Positions 27,314 to 36,830 of a stretch of 64,000 bases of DNA are shown here, piece after piece (the stretch's first letter is position 1; each line of letters starts with the position of its first letter). Source of the stretch: an uncultured Candidatus Melainabacteria bacterium (GTDB taxonomy: Bacteria > Cyanobacteriota > Vampirovibrionia > Gastranaerophilales > Gastranaerophilaceae); assembly GCA_947525005.1 (NCBI GenBank), contig CANNUY010000003.1, positions 62,001 through 126,000 on the forward strand. Direction: 5' to 3'. The notes below the pieces were generated by a model that saw only the letters and a program-made list of their open reading frames with translations, had not been told where the DNA came from and did not search any database. The position numbers and the translations under genes are program-made.

Positions 27314-27340
27314 ATGACGGCAATTTTTTTTGAAACTTTA
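27314..27340 (-). promoter_or_regulatory. Sigma-28 (FliA)-like promoter
   Basis: On the minus strand the sequence is TAAAGTTT, 11 nt, then GCCGTCAT. The known FliA consensus is TAAAGTTT-N11-GCCGATAA, so the -35 is perfect, the spacing exact and the GCCG core of the -10 kept. It lies about 64 nt before the start of the MGLSSSQ gene. A TTGTAACGAAATGTAACA element lies just upstream (around 27360-27377). Confidence 0.6.
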
Positions 27341-27434
27341 GAGTTTTTTTGTTTATCTGTTACATTTCGTTACAATAACTGCCTAAAATTTAATTATATT
27401 GGCAAATTTATTTTTTATACGTTTTAAACTAAAC

Positions 27435-30101
27435 ATGCTAATTTCTAATAATTATTCAATCAGCAATCAACAAATTTATAAAAATCAATCTAATCCGATT
27501 AAATATAATCAAACAAGTTTTAAAGGATTAGATAAAGATACTGTAGAAATTTCAGCAACAAATAAAGATATATCAAATAAAAAGGTGTCTAATAGGGAGA
27601 AAGCTTTTTATGATCTTATGAAATTTGGATTTTCTGAAGAGCAATCTTTCAAAATAATTGTTGCTGTTCATTCTTTAGATAATTATGAAAATGAAGAAGA
27701 AACTTATGAGTATATAGTTAAGGATGTTCCAGAAATTGAAGATAACGATATTCGAAAACAATTTATACTTTGTAGATTTCAAGCAATGGTTGATACAAAA
27801 AATCAAGGTGATGATATTTTTGATAAAACGACTCCAAAAATTATAAATAAAGATAGGTTTAAATTCTTTACGGATACCTTTAAAAAATATCCTAGTCTGC
27901 AATCTCAAACAAGTCTTGATAATTTGAAAACAGTTGCAAGACTGTATGACAAAAATGAATTTGATGACATAAATAAATATATAGATAATAATGACGATGC
28001 ACCAGTATTGCTTTTAGCTGTTGCTGAAAAAGATTATAATAAAGAAGATAATATTTTTTCAGGATTAAAGAAATTCTTAAAAGCTGGTTGTTCAAAGGAT
28101 ATATTAACTTTTCAATTTAAAATGTTATTAGAAAATGATAAAGAGCTTGAAGAAGATGATGATGACGATGATATATATGATCAAATAAATGTTTTTAATA
28201 ATGCAGATAGTTTTTGTGAAAAGATAGAATATTTAAAAAAATATGATATAAATCCAAGATTTGTTTTAAATATTTCAGCAACTGACTTAACTTTAGATCA
28301 GGCACATACGTTATCAAAATTTATGGATAAGGTCTGTGAACACAGAACTGAGCTTGGTTCACCAGATATGCCTGTAGATGATGTTGAACTAGCATCAATA
28401 TTTGTAAATAATGAAAGTGCTAAAAAAACATTAAATACAATTAATATTTTAGGTGAAGATAATTTTATAAAAATGTTTCCAATGGGATTTGATACCATAG
28501 ATGATATTGTTGATAATCTTGGAGATGAACGCCTTATAAAAGAAAAAATGGAGCCTTTAAAAGAGCTTGTCAATCCCACAGAGTCAAATAAATATAAAGA
28601 GGCTCAAGATAATATAGAAAACCTAAAACAAGGATTTAATAATATAACTGATAAAAAAGAACGTGATGAGCGTATAAAGAAAATGAATGATGCTAACAAC
28701 ATCAAAAAAGACATTCTTAACAAATCAATAAAAGACCCTATAGAAAAAGCAAATGCAATTAAAATTTATCTTGGAGCAATTGATAATAATGGGTGTGATG
28801 AAAGTGATTATGAGTCTGCGAATGAGCTTATTCCATACTTAAGAGATAATAATGATGGTGGAAAACGCTTAAATGAAAAACTAAAATCTATAGTTTGGAA
28901 AAATTACGCTATTATTCCAACAAAAGAAACAGAATCAAAAATAAATCTAAAACCAGATGCACGTATTCAAAAACTTATGTTCCCATCACCTGATTTTCAT
29001 GATAATTTTTCACGTTTGATAGGGGATTTGAACGATAATCCAGATAGAACTATAAAAGAAACTTTAGACAATTTACCACATAACAAAAATTTTAAGGATA
29101 ACATTGAAACGTATGGATTTGATTATGATGTTTGGACGGGTGCTAATCCTGATTTAAAAGTGAATGTTAATATAGATTATGATTTTGACAAAATGTCAAA
29201 GAATGCAATTAAAAATCTTGAAACAGAATTTAATGATGATATTTTTAAATCATTACCTCAAAAACAACAAAATAATTTAAAAAAATGTCTTGAAAAGGGT
29301 GGATATGAATTAAAAGATTCTGAAAATATAGTTTATGAAGGTGATGGATATTTTGCAGGTACAGATAAACTTTTGAAGTTATATAAAGATAATAAGCCTA
29401 TTGAATTTAAAGATTTATCAAAAATCTATAAGCTTTTGAATACAGAGTTTACAACGAATTCTTATTGGAATTTTGAAGATACAAATGAAAATATTCCAAC
29501 AGCAAAAGGAACATTTAAAAATCATATTGATACTAGGCACGAAGAAATGAAAAGAATTCGTCAACAAAAAAGCTCTGAAAGTTCTAATATAACTATACAA
29601 AAGGTTGATATGGACGATATATCACATTCATTGTTTTTAGGTAACGATGCAACGTGTTGTACTGCAATTGGTTCATTTAATGATTGGTCAGCACCTAATT
29701 ATATTAGGAATAAAATGGTTCAGGCAATTGAACTTAAAGATGGTGATGAATCGATTGGTAATACGATGATGTATTTAGTTGCAACATCACCTGAAAAAAT
29801 GGGATTATTGCTAGATAATATTGAACTTAAGCCAAAATACCAATACAATGAAAAAATTGAAGATGGAATAGTAGAGTTTAGTAAACAATTTGCAAAAAAA
29901 TTAGGTAAGCCTGATATGGATATATACGCAGGTCCAAATAGACACAAACTTGATATGAAGAATTTTGAATTCACAGATGAAAAATTCCAAATTTTTGGTG
30001 AAACAGACGGTCAGCCTGTTTATTTAGATTTTATCACGCAAGGTATGCCTATTGATTACGATACATTTGAAGGTGGTATTTTAAAACTTAATAAGAATTA
30101 A
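27435..30101 (+). CDS. Large hypothetical protein with N-terminal SFKG tag (888 aa)
   Basis: I prefer the ATG at 27435 (MLISNNYSISNQQ) to the TTG at 27399, because it gives the Asn/Ser-rich N-terminus seen in the similar protein at 8510; no strong ribosome site exists for either. An SFKG tag is at residues 28-31. The body is highly charged, with an Asp-rich patch (LEEDDDDDDIYDQ) and helical repeats. The last ~170 residues look like a globular domain (SHSLFLGNDATCCTAIGS, ELKDGDESIGNTMMYLV, LLLDNIELKPKY), possibly an acetyltransferase-like or peptidase-like fold, but I recognise no family. No membrane segments. Function unknown. Confidence 0.8.
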   Translation: MLISNNYSISNQQIYKNQSNPIKYNQTSFKGLDKDTVEISATNKDISNKKVSNREKAFYDLMKFGFSEEQSFKIIVAVHSLDNYENEEETYEYIVKDVPEIEDNDIRKQFILCRFQAMVDTKNQGDDIFDKTTPKIINKDRFKFFTDTFKKYPSLQSQTSLDNLKTVARLYDKNEFDDINKYIDNNDDAPVLLLAVAEKDYNKEDNIFSGLKKFLKAGCSKDILTFQFKMLLENDKELEEDDDDDDIYDQINVFNNADSFCEKIEYLKKYDINPRFVLNISATDLTLDQAHTLSKFMDKVCEHRTELGSPDMPVDDVELASIFVNNESAKKTLNTINILGEDNFIKMFPMGFDTIDDIVDNLGDERLIKEKMEPLKELVNPTESNKYKEAQDNIENLKQGFNNITDKKERDERIKKMNDANNIKKDILNKSIKDPIEKANAIKIYLGAIDNNGCDESDYESANELIPYLRDNNDGGKRLNEKLKSIVWKNYAIIPTKETESKINLKPDARIQKLMFPSPDFHDNFSRLIGDLNDNPDRTIKETLDNLPHNKNFKDNIETYGFDYDVWTGANPDLKVNVNIDYDFDKMSKNAIKNLETEFNDDIFKSLPQKQQNNLKKCLEKGGYELKDSENIVYEGDGYFAGTDKLLKLYKDNKPIEFKDLSKIYKLLNTEFTTNSYWNFEDTNENIPTAKGTFKNHIDTRHEEMKRIRQQKSSESSNITIQKVDMDDISHSLFLGNDATCCTAIGSFNDWSAPNYIRNKMVQAIELKDGDESIGNTMMYLVATSPEKMGLLLDNIELKPKYQYNEKIEDGIVEFSKQFAKKLGKPDMDIYAGPNRHKLDMKNFEFTDEKFQIFGETDGQPVYLDFITQGMPIDYDTFEGGILKLNKN

Positions 30102-30215
30102 AAATGTTAGAGTTCTTCATAATTGATTGACCATGTAGCTTTATATATTAAAATAATATTGAGGAAATGGAGTGTATATCTCCAGCTGTGCCGCAGCCGT
30201 AATAGCCGGAATGCT

Positions 30216-30242
30216 CAAAGTTTTATGATATTTCGTCGCAAA
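30216..30242 (+). promoter_or_regulatory. Sigma-28 (FliA)-like promoter
   Basis: CAAAGTTT, exactly 11 nt, then GTCGCAAA. The -35 matches the FliA consensus in 7 of 8 positions; the -10 keeps G-CG. It ends 44 nt before the TTG start of the next gene. A TTGTAACA octamer (30246-30253) follows directly. It is the third such site in the window. Confidence 0.45.
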
Positions 30243-30286
30243 ATATTGTAACAAGTAAAAACTAATCAATAAGGAAGGATAAAAGA

Positions 30287-30979
30287 TTGACAGCAGGTAT
30301 ATCGTCAGTTACTGCAGTCAGGTCTGGTTTGTGTCCTCACGGATTGCCACCAGGAGCGTGTCCTATTTGCTCTGGCATGGGTGGTACATCTAATAAGGTA
30401 CAGACAGCTGATTTCTCTGCAAAACCTGGTGAAATGAGTTGGAATGAATGTGCAGCAATTGGTGCGTTTTTAAAATCTTTGAAAAACGCTAGACTTGCTC
30501 GTGAGGCTGATTACCAAGCGCATTTAGTAAATATTGCTATGTTTGAAAAGAATATGGTTAAAGCTTCTCAAAATCTCGCTAATTTTATCCAAACTTTAAA
30601 CGGTAATAGGTTGACAAAACCAGTTGGCGTTGTCCTTCAAAATCTTGTGATGCCTATTTTACAGCATATAAAAAATGTACCTGTTAATATAATGAATACG
30701 ATTGCTACTATATCTCAAAAGTTAGCAGATATATCGGATAAATTGACAGCTATTTATGGTGAATTAAAGGCTGCAATAAATAAAAAAATATCTGATTTCT
30801 TTAATAAGGTTAAGAAAAAACTTGTTTCAATTTTTATGATATTTACACCGAACAATGATGCTGATGAAAATGAACTTATGGTTGAACTTGAAAAGAAATT
30901 AGAAAAATTAAAACAAATGCTAAACAAAATTACTAAAAAACTACCGGAGAAGAAAAGAAAAAATGTATATAATAAATAA
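30287..30979 (+). CDS. CPHGLPPGACPIC-motif protein (230 aa)
   Basis: Starts at TTG (30287), with GGAAGGA about 9 nt upstream. Residues ~15-32 hold LCPHGLPPGACPICSGMGG: two Cys pairs and a His in a Pro/Gly-rich loop, a likely zinc- or metal-binding element that I associate with uncharacterised proteins of this lineage. The rest is a long helical, Lys-rich protein (residues ~60-230) without membrane segments, ending in a coiled-coil-like stretch. The stop overlaps the next gene. Function unknown. Confidence 0.75.
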   Translation: MTAGISSVTAVRSGLCPHGLPPGACPICSGMGGTSNKVQTADFSAKPGEMSWNECAAIGAFLKSLKNARLAREADYQAHLVNIAMFEKNMVKASQNLANFIQTLNGNRLTKPVGVVLQNLVMPILQHIKNVPVNIMNTIATISQKLADISDKLTAIYGELKAAINKKISDFFNKVKKKLVSIFMIFTPNNDADENELMVELEKKLEKLKQMLNKITKKLPEKKRKNVYNK

Positions 30980-32435
30980 TGATATGGAAGCACAAAGAAT
31001 GCACAGAAATAGAACTAAAACTCAAATTAAAGTTGCAGATTCTGTTCGTGAGGGAGTTGTTCTTAATAATAATTTGCCATTAAAAGATTCTTATGATTCT
31101 TTGTTGATTTCTAATAGGGCAGAATTGCCTAATAATCTTTATGAAAAAAATGCTAAAAAAGAAAAAGGATTATTCCCAATTGCTATAGCTACGGTTGGTT
31201 TTATGGGTGCATTAGCTGGTGTTACAGGACTTATCGCAAAATCAGCACGTGATGCTGTTGATGTTGATTTACCTAAAAAACTAGGCTCTATGACAAGAAA
31301 TGTCTGTGTAAATAAAGAAATTGACCAAGCCATATATAGAGTTGTTGCAAACCCAAATAAAAAAACCTCATTGGCTCTTGGAGGACTTGCTGTGTTCAGT
31401 TCTATGGCGTTTATGGGAAAAACATTCTGTGAAGGGTTTAGAGATGTATGGGTAAAGAAAAAAGAATCAGATATACAAAAGAACTTGCAGGAAAATCTGA
31501 TAGAGGTTGAAACACAGTCTTTCTCTGGCAAAATGAAGATAATTAGAAGTATGCTTTCAGAAAAAGCAAGAGAATTTAACCAAGCACTTATTGAAGAAAA
31601 TCCTTCAAATAATTCAAAGGCTGTGTATAATAATCAAATTACGTTTAAGGGTGCTCAATCAACATCTAAAAATGAACAAAAAAATAACGTGTTTAAAAAT
31701 ATTGGATATATGGCTATTGGAGCTGTATCAACCGTTGCGATTGTCGGACTTGGATATCTTTCTATGAAGAATTTGCGTTCTAGTAACAATTCTATGAAAA
31801 GAGGTGTAGAAAAGGTAAAAGAAGTGATTGCAGAGATTGTTGAAAATCCAGAAAAGAAACCTGATGATAAACAAACAATTATGAATTTGTTTACGGATAT
31901 TTCAGCTGACTCTGAATATGTAAGAGCTACTGCTGATAAAATGTCTTGGAATAATGAAAAAGAAAAGAAAGACTTTATTAAAGAAAGTTTGTTTAATATT
32001 AATAAATCAACCGAAAAGGCGAATAGTGCACTTGGTGGTTCAGGTCAAGATAGAAATACTTTTTATTCTCACGTTTCTGATTATAAAGCGTTCTTTTATA
32101 ACTATTTGATTGATTCGCATAATAAACAGTTTCAAAATCTGTTCTTTGGCATCACAGGTGCAACTGCAACAGCTTATCTTGGCGAACTAACAGTTGGAGC
32201 AGTAAAAGATGTACAAGTAAAAAAATATAATGCAGAAACCGAATTGAATTTACAAAAAAGACTTGTTTCTACAGAGTTAAGGAATTTTAAATCTAAGAAA
32301 GATTCTTCTATTGAGCCATTATGTGATGAGTTTTATAGACAAAAACAAGAAGGCAAACCAAAAGATGAATTGAAGGTTGTAGCAGATAATATTTTGAATG
32401 AAATTAAAAATGGTGCACCTTATGTGTACGCATAA
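30963..32435 (+). CDS. Hypothetical membrane-associated protein with TFKG motif (490 aa)
   Basis: Starts at 30963 after GGAGAAG, overlapping the previous gene by 17 nt; this suggests one operon. It has four hydrophobic segments: FPIAIATVGFMGALAGVTGL (~65), LALGGLAVFSSMAFMG (~140), IGYMAIGAVSTVAIVGLGYL (~245) and a weaker one, FFGITGATATAYLGELTVGA (~400). The helical parts between them are charged. An internal NQITFKG (residues ~224-230) matches the SFKG/SFG tags of two other proteins here. Similar in style to the 373-aa protein at 2890. Function unknown. Confidence 0.75.
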   Translation: MYIINNDMEAQRMHRNRTKTQIKVADSVREGVVLNNNLPLKDSYDSLLISNRAELPNNLYEKNAKKEKGLFPIAIATVGFMGALAGVTGLIAKSARDAVDVDLPKKLGSMTRNVCVNKEIDQAIYRVVANPNKKTSLALGGLAVFSSMAFMGKTFCEGFRDVWVKKKESDIQKNLQENLIEVETQSFSGKMKIIRSMLSEKAREFNQALIEENPSNNSKAVYNNQITFKGAQSTSKNEQKNNVFKNIGYMAIGAVSTVAIVGLGYLSMKNLRSSNNSMKRGVEKVKEVIAEIVENPEKKPDDKQTIMNLFTDISADSEYVRATADKMSWNNEKEKKDFIKESLFNINKSTEKANSALGGSGQDRNTFYSHVSDYKAFFYNYLIDSHNKQFQNLFFGITGATATAYLGELTVGAVKDVQVKKYNAETELNLQKRLVSTELRNFKSKKDSSIEPLCDEFYRQKQEGKPKDELKVVADNILNEIKNGAPYVYA

Positions 32436-32449
32436 GATTAGGGGAAAAT

Positions 32450-32866
32450 ATGACAGTTAGTGTACAAATGCCAACTAAAGATAGAAATTATTGCTTGTTC
32501 AATCAGGCAAAAGTCAATTATTATGTTAATCAAGGTGAAAAGAGTTTCCCAGCATTAGAAAATGTTTTGAACAATTCAAAAGATGAAAAGGAAGTTGTTG
32601 AAACACTTTATATTGTTGATAGAATGATTGATAATGGAGTAAAAGGTGTTGATAAAATGTATCCTGCTTTATCAAAACACAACGATACAACATCCCCTAA
32701 TGTTCAAACTTATCTTGCTGGAATATATAGAAAAACAAAAGTACCTGATGCTTTTGGACCTTTGTGTTCAATGCTTATTAGAAATTCTATTAACCCTCCT
32801 AATAAAACTTGTGGGTTTGATCCAAATGAAGAAATTGGTGGCGCAATATTAGATTATCTTGCTTAA
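32450..32866 (+). CDS. Small HEAT-like helical protein (138 aa)
   Basis: ATG preceded by AGGGGA, 14 nt after the preceding gene, so probably the third gene of that operon. The sequence is all helical, with paired-helix units (PALENVLNNSKDEKEVVETL, MYPALSKHNDTTSPNVQTYL) resembling HEAT/armadillo repeats, and no membrane segment. Possibly a scaffold for the membrane protein encoded before it. No known family recognised. Confidence 0.7.
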   Translation: MTVSVQMPTKDRNYCLFNQAKVNYYVNQGEKSFPALENVLNNSKDEKEVVETLYIVDRMIDNGVKGVDKMYPALSKHNDTTSPNVQTYLAGIYRKTKVPDAFGPLCSMLIRNSINPPNKTCGFDPNEEIGGAILDYLA

Positions 32867-32958
32867 TGGTTATTTCTTTGTGTGGTTGATTATTAATTTG
32901 TAAGAGTAGTTTAATTGTAAATGTGTTTTTAATCTTGATTTAAAATAGAGTATATTTG

Positions 32959-32967
32959 ATGTATAAT
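32959..32967 (+). promoter_or_regulatory. argS -10 region
   Basis: GATGTATAAT gives an extended-type -10 (TATAAT at 32962-32967), 33 nt before the argS ATG, which also has GAGGG as ribosome site. A -35 is not clear. Confidence 0.45.
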
Positions 32968-32999
32968 CAAGCTAAAGTAGAAATCTTAGTGAGGGAAAT

Positions 33000-34709
33000 A
33001 TGTTTAAAGATATAGTTTTAGAATCAACTTTAAAAGCAATAGAAAAAGCTGTTCAAGAAAAAGAATTGGGTCAAATGGAGTCAGTTGAAGGTGTTTCATT
33101 GGTTGTTGAAAAACCAAAGAATCCAGATTTTGGCGATTTTGCTATAAATGTGTCATCGTTAGCTAGAAATGCTAGAATTGCACCACCTATGATAGCAAAC
33201 GCTATTGCCAAATATTTAAATTCAGATTTATTCACAACTTCTGTTGTTGCAGGCTTTATCAATTTTAAACTATCTGATAAAGTTTTGGTTGATGTAATAA
33301 AAGAAATATTAGAAAAGAAAGAAAATTACGGAAAACCTCTAAATCCTCAAGTTGAGAAAATTATCTTAGAATATGTTTCAGCAAACCCAACAGGTCCATT
33401 CCATATAGGTCACGGTAGATGGGCAGCTATGGGTAGCGCTCTTGCTAATCTTTTAAAATTCTATGGTCACGATGTTTATCAAGAGTTTTATATTAATGAT
33501 GCAGGTAGCCAAATACAAAAACTTGGACGTTCTTTGAATATAAGAGTTAAACAAGAACTTGGTGAAAACGTAGATTTTCCTGAAGATGAAGAAGAAAGAA
33601 AAAATTATTATGCAGGTGAATACTTAATTCCTGTAGCAAAGAAATTTTTGGAAGAACACGAACCAACTGATGATATTCAAGTTCTATCTGATTACGCTAA
33701 AAACTATATGGAGAAGGTTCAAAAAGATTTGTTAGAAAACTTTAGAGTTTATTTTGACAATTTCTATTCAGAGCTAGAATTACATAAATCAGGTAAGGTT
33801 GAAAAATGTTATAAACAATTAGAAGCAAATGGTAAACTTTATGAAAAAGAAGGTGCTATTTGGTTTAAGTCATCTGAATATGGTGATGATCAAGACCGTG
33901 TTCTTAAAAAAGCAGATGGTTCAAATACTTATTTAACGGCAGATATTGCATATCACATTGATAAGATTGAACGTGGGTTTGATAGACTTATAAATATTTG
34001 GGGCGCTGACCATCACGGTTATGTCCCAAGAGTAAAAGCATCTATTGAGGCATTGGGTGAAGACCCTAATAAATTAGAAATTTTATTAGGACAGCTTGTA
34101 AATTTAATTATCAATGGAGAAGAAGTTAGAATGGGTAAGCGTCGTAAGATGGTTACACTTGACGAACTTATAGAAGAAGTTGGTGTTGATGCAACAAGAT
34201 TTTGGATGTCAATGAGAAGTATTGATACAACTCTTGATTTTGATATAGAGTTGGCAAAACGTTCAACTGATGAAAACCCAGTTTTCTATGTTCAATATGC
34301 GCACGCAAGAGCTTGTTCTATCTTGAGAAATGCTGTTAGTCCAAAACTTGATACTGAAACAGGTAAAACAACTCCTGCTCCGATGACAGAAGAAGAACTT
34401 AAATCAGCATTAGAAAACTTTGATAGTGAATCTATGTTAAAGGCTATTCCAACAGCTAAAAAATTAGTGTTAAAACTTGAAGAATTTAAGTCTATGATTG
34501 ATTACTCAGCAAAGACCAGAGCAGTTTACACAATTTGCAGATATGTTCAGGATTTAGCAGGAGAATTCCATTCATTCTATAACTCAAACAGAGTTATCTG
34601 TGATGATAAAGAATTGATGAAATCAAGGATATGTTTGATATATGCTATTAAGACAGTTTTAGAAAATGCCTTGAATATTCTTGGTGTAAGTGCTCCAGAA
34701 AAGATGTAA
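33000..34709 (+). CDS. argS: Arginyl-tRNA synthetase
   Basis: 569 aa class I synthetase. The N-terminal Add1 domain is followed by the HIGH-type signature in SANPTGPFHIGHGRWAAMG. The KMSKS loop is replaced by MGKRRKMVTL, as in many ArgRS, and the C-terminal anticodon-binding (DALR) domain ends in MLGVSAPEKM-like sequence. Charges tRNA-Arg. Starts a three-gene run argS-pth-TPR with 9-nt and 25-nt gaps. Confidence 0.97.
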   Translation: MFKDIVLESTLKAIEKAVQEKELGQMESVEGVSLVVEKPKNPDFGDFAINVSSLARNARIAPPMIANAIAKYLNSDLFTTSVVAGFINFKLSDKVLVDVIKEILEKKENYGKPLNPQVEKIILEYVSANPTGPFHIGHGRWAAMGSALANLLKFYGHDVYQEFYINDAGSQIQKLGRSLNIRVKQELGENVDFPEDEEERKNYYAGEYLIPVAKKFLEEHEPTDDIQVLSDYAKNYMEKVQKDLLENFRVYFDNFYSELELHKSGKVEKCYKQLEANGKLYEKEGAIWFKSSEYGDDQDRVLKKADGSNTYLTADIAYHIDKIERGFDRLINIWGADHHGYVPRVKASIEALGEDPNKLEILLGQLVNLIINGEEVRMGKRRKMVTLDELIEEVGVDATRFWMSMRSIDTTLDFDIELAKRSTDENPVFYVQYAHARACSILRNAVSPKLDTETGKTTPAPMTEEELKSALENFDSESMLKAIPTAKKLVLKLEEFKSMIDYSAKTRAVYTICRYVQDLAGEFHSFYNSNRVICDDKELMKSRICLIYAIKTVLENALNILGVSAPEKM

Positions 34710-34718
34710 GGGCAGAAT

Positions 34719-35273
34719 ATGAAGCTAATTATTGGATTAGGCAATGTAGGTGCAAAATATACGTTTACAAGACATAACGTAGGGTTTATGCTTGTGGATA
34801 AGATTGCAATGGATAATTCTGCAACATTTAAAGAAAATTCTAAGCTAAAATCTTTGATTGCAAAATTTACGGCTGATGAAGAAATTATGTTAGTGAAACC
34901 TACTACCTATATGAATTTATCCGGTGAGGCTATGCGTGCTGTGATAGATTATTATAAAATATCTCCTGAGGATATGATAATTGTTTATGATGATTTATCA
35001 TTGAATTTAGGTAAAATAAGGTTTAGAGCCAACGGTTCAGATGGTGGTCATAATGGAATAAAATCTATTATTCAACATTTGGGTTCAAAGAATTTTGCAA
35101 GATTAAAGATTGGAATAGGTCCACAACCACCAATCCCATCAGAAGCATTTGTTCTACAGAACTTTGACAAGGACTCGTTAGAAGAATTAAAGACAATCCT
35201 TTCAACATCAGAAGAAGCTATAGATTTCTATTTTAAAAACGGTATAGAAAAAACTCAATGCAAATATAATTAG
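34719..35273 (+). CDS. pth: Peptidyl-tRNA hydrolase
   Basis: 184 aa. GLGNVGAKYTFTRHNVGFM contains the conserved Asn and catalytic His. KPTTYMNLSGEAM, VYDDLSLNLGKIRFRANGSDGGHNG (with the catalytic Asp) and RLKIGIGPQP complete the family signature. Recycles peptidyl-tRNA released from stalled ribosomes. Nine nt after argS. Confidence 0.97.
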   Translation: MKLIIGLGNVGAKYTFTRHNVGFMLVDKIAMDNSATFKENSKLKSLIAKFTADEEIMLVKPTTYMNLSGEAMRAVIDYYKISPEDMIIVYDDLSLNLGKIRFRANGSDGGHNGIKSIIQHLGSKNFARLKIGIGPQPPIPSEAFVLQNFDKDSLEELKTILSTSEEAIDFYFKNGIEKTQCKYN

Positions 35274-35298
35274 TATTAAATTAGACAAAGGGTAATAT

Positions 35299-36573
35299 AT
35301 GAAATTAGCAGAACAATACGAAAACGAAGAAAATTACGAAAAAGCGTATGAAGAATATAAAAGAGTATATGAAAATAACCAAGAAAGTGTACATTTATTA
35401 CAAAAATTAGGTCATATTGCATCTATTTTAGGTAAAAAAGACGAGGCTGAAGAGTATTATAAAAAAGTTGTATCAGTTGACGAGAACAATGTTGTAGCGT
35501 ATGAACAACTGATTGACATCTGTTATGAAAATGGTGATAAATTCACATATTACCTTGCAAGAGCTCAGTATAACGTTCTTCAAGAACAGTTTGAGCACGC
35601 TATTACTAATTATAAAAAAGCTATATTTCACGGTGATGACGAAGATAAAATTAATCATACTAGATATTTGTTAGCAGATATTTATGAAAAACAAGGTAAG
35701 TATAACCAAGCGATTGACCAATATTTGTCAATTTCTGATACAGATAGTGCATCTTCTGATGTTTATTTGAGATTGGCTAATTTGTATGATAAGACAGGTT
35801 TTTCTGAAAGTGCTGTAGAGGTTCTTCAAAAAGCTAAAGATGATGGTTATAAAGGATTAGATGAAGCATTAGCTCGTTATTATTCTAAAACTAATTGTCC
35901 TGAAAAAGCATATGAATTAACTACGGACAGTCTTTTAAAAGCTCGTTCTTTGATGGAAATGGGAAAGGTTAGTGAAGCTCAAACCTTGTTAGAGTTAATA
36001 AAGGATAAATATAAAAAAGACCCTAAGTATTTAGCATTGGTTGCACAATATTATTTTGAAACAGATAATTTGGATACAGCTTTAGAAAAAGTTGATGATT
36101 ATGCAAAGTTTGCACCAAATTCACCATTGATTTATCAAATGAGAGCATTGATATATGAGAAAAAAGGTAATGAGTTCTTAGAACACGTTAATTGGGCAAA
36201 GTTCAATATTGTGAGAGGTGATACTGATATTGCTATTAATGAATATTTGACAGCTCATCAAATAGATGAAAAGAATAAAGAAGTTGTTACTGCTATAGCT
36301 GATATGCTTGATACGACTGATAAAACTCGTTCTGTTGAATTCTATGAAAAGTTATTAGATTTGGATAACAATAATAAACGAGCATTACAAAAATTGGCTG
36401 AATTCAGAGATAGAATCGGTGATTATGTAGAGATGGTTGATTACCTAGAACGATTGAAAAGAATCGATCCACGTAATCCTTATGTTGTTCAAAATTATGA
36501 TAGAGCAGTTGAGATGGTAACTAATCCACCTTCAATCTTCGATAATATTATGAAGTTCTTCACAGGAAAGTAA
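35299..36573 (+). CDS. Tetratricopeptide-repeat protein (424 aa)
   Basis: Built almost wholly of TPR units (examples: YEKAYEEYKRVYENNQES, DEAEEYYKKVVSVDENNVVA, EHAITNYKKAI, YNQAIDQYLSISDTD, SAVEVLQKAKDDG). At least nine units can be counted. No signal peptide or membrane helix, so probably a cytoplasmic scaffold. It sits behind pth with a 25-nt gap and has its own GGGTAA ribosome site. Partner unknown. Confidence 0.88.
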   Translation: MKLAEQYENEENYEKAYEEYKRVYENNQESVHLLQKLGHIASILGKKDEAEEYYKKVVSVDENNVVAYEQLIDICYENGDKFTYYLARAQYNVLQEQFEHAITNYKKAIFHGDDEDKINHTRYLLADIYEKQGKYNQAIDQYLSISDTDSASSDVYLRLANLYDKTGFSESAVEVLQKAKDDGYKGLDEALARYYSKTNCPEKAYELTTDSLLKARSLMEMGKVSEAQTLLELIKDKYKKDPKYLALVAQYYFETDNLDTALEKVDDYAKFAPNSPLIYQMRALIYEKKGNEFLEHVNWAKFNIVRGDTDIAINEYLTAHQIDEKNKEVVTAIADMLDTTDKTRSVEFYEKLLDLDNNNKRALQKLAEFRDRIGDYVEMVDYLERLKRIDPRNPYVVQNYDRAVEMVTNPPSIFDNIMKFFTGK

Positions 36574-36830
36574 TATTTATACGTTATTTTTAAGTTGTTA
36601 TTAAGAGTATTTGCATCGCAAATTTGAGACAATCCATAAGCTAACGGTTCTGCGTGTTCAGAGGAATGCTGAAACAAGTTCCATTACTGTCCATGATAAT
36701 TTTAAACCGTCATTCAGAGCGTGCTGTAATTATTTTTGTAACGCAAGCGTGGAATCCCTATAAAGATGTTATATAGACCCTGAAACGAGTTCAGCATGAT
36801 TAAGACAAATAATAGAAGTCACTGAAAACT
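36574..36830. repeat. Intergenic palindromic-repeat remnants between convergent genes
   Basis: No gene seen. Two elements resemble widespread intergenic repeats: GTCATTCAGAGCG (about 36710) and CCTGAAACGAGTTCAGCATG (36778-36797), plus a partial copy, GAGGAATGCTGAAACAAGTT (36661-36680). They look like decayed copies of palindromic elements of the type TCATGCTGAACTCGTTTCAG. Confidence 0.5.
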
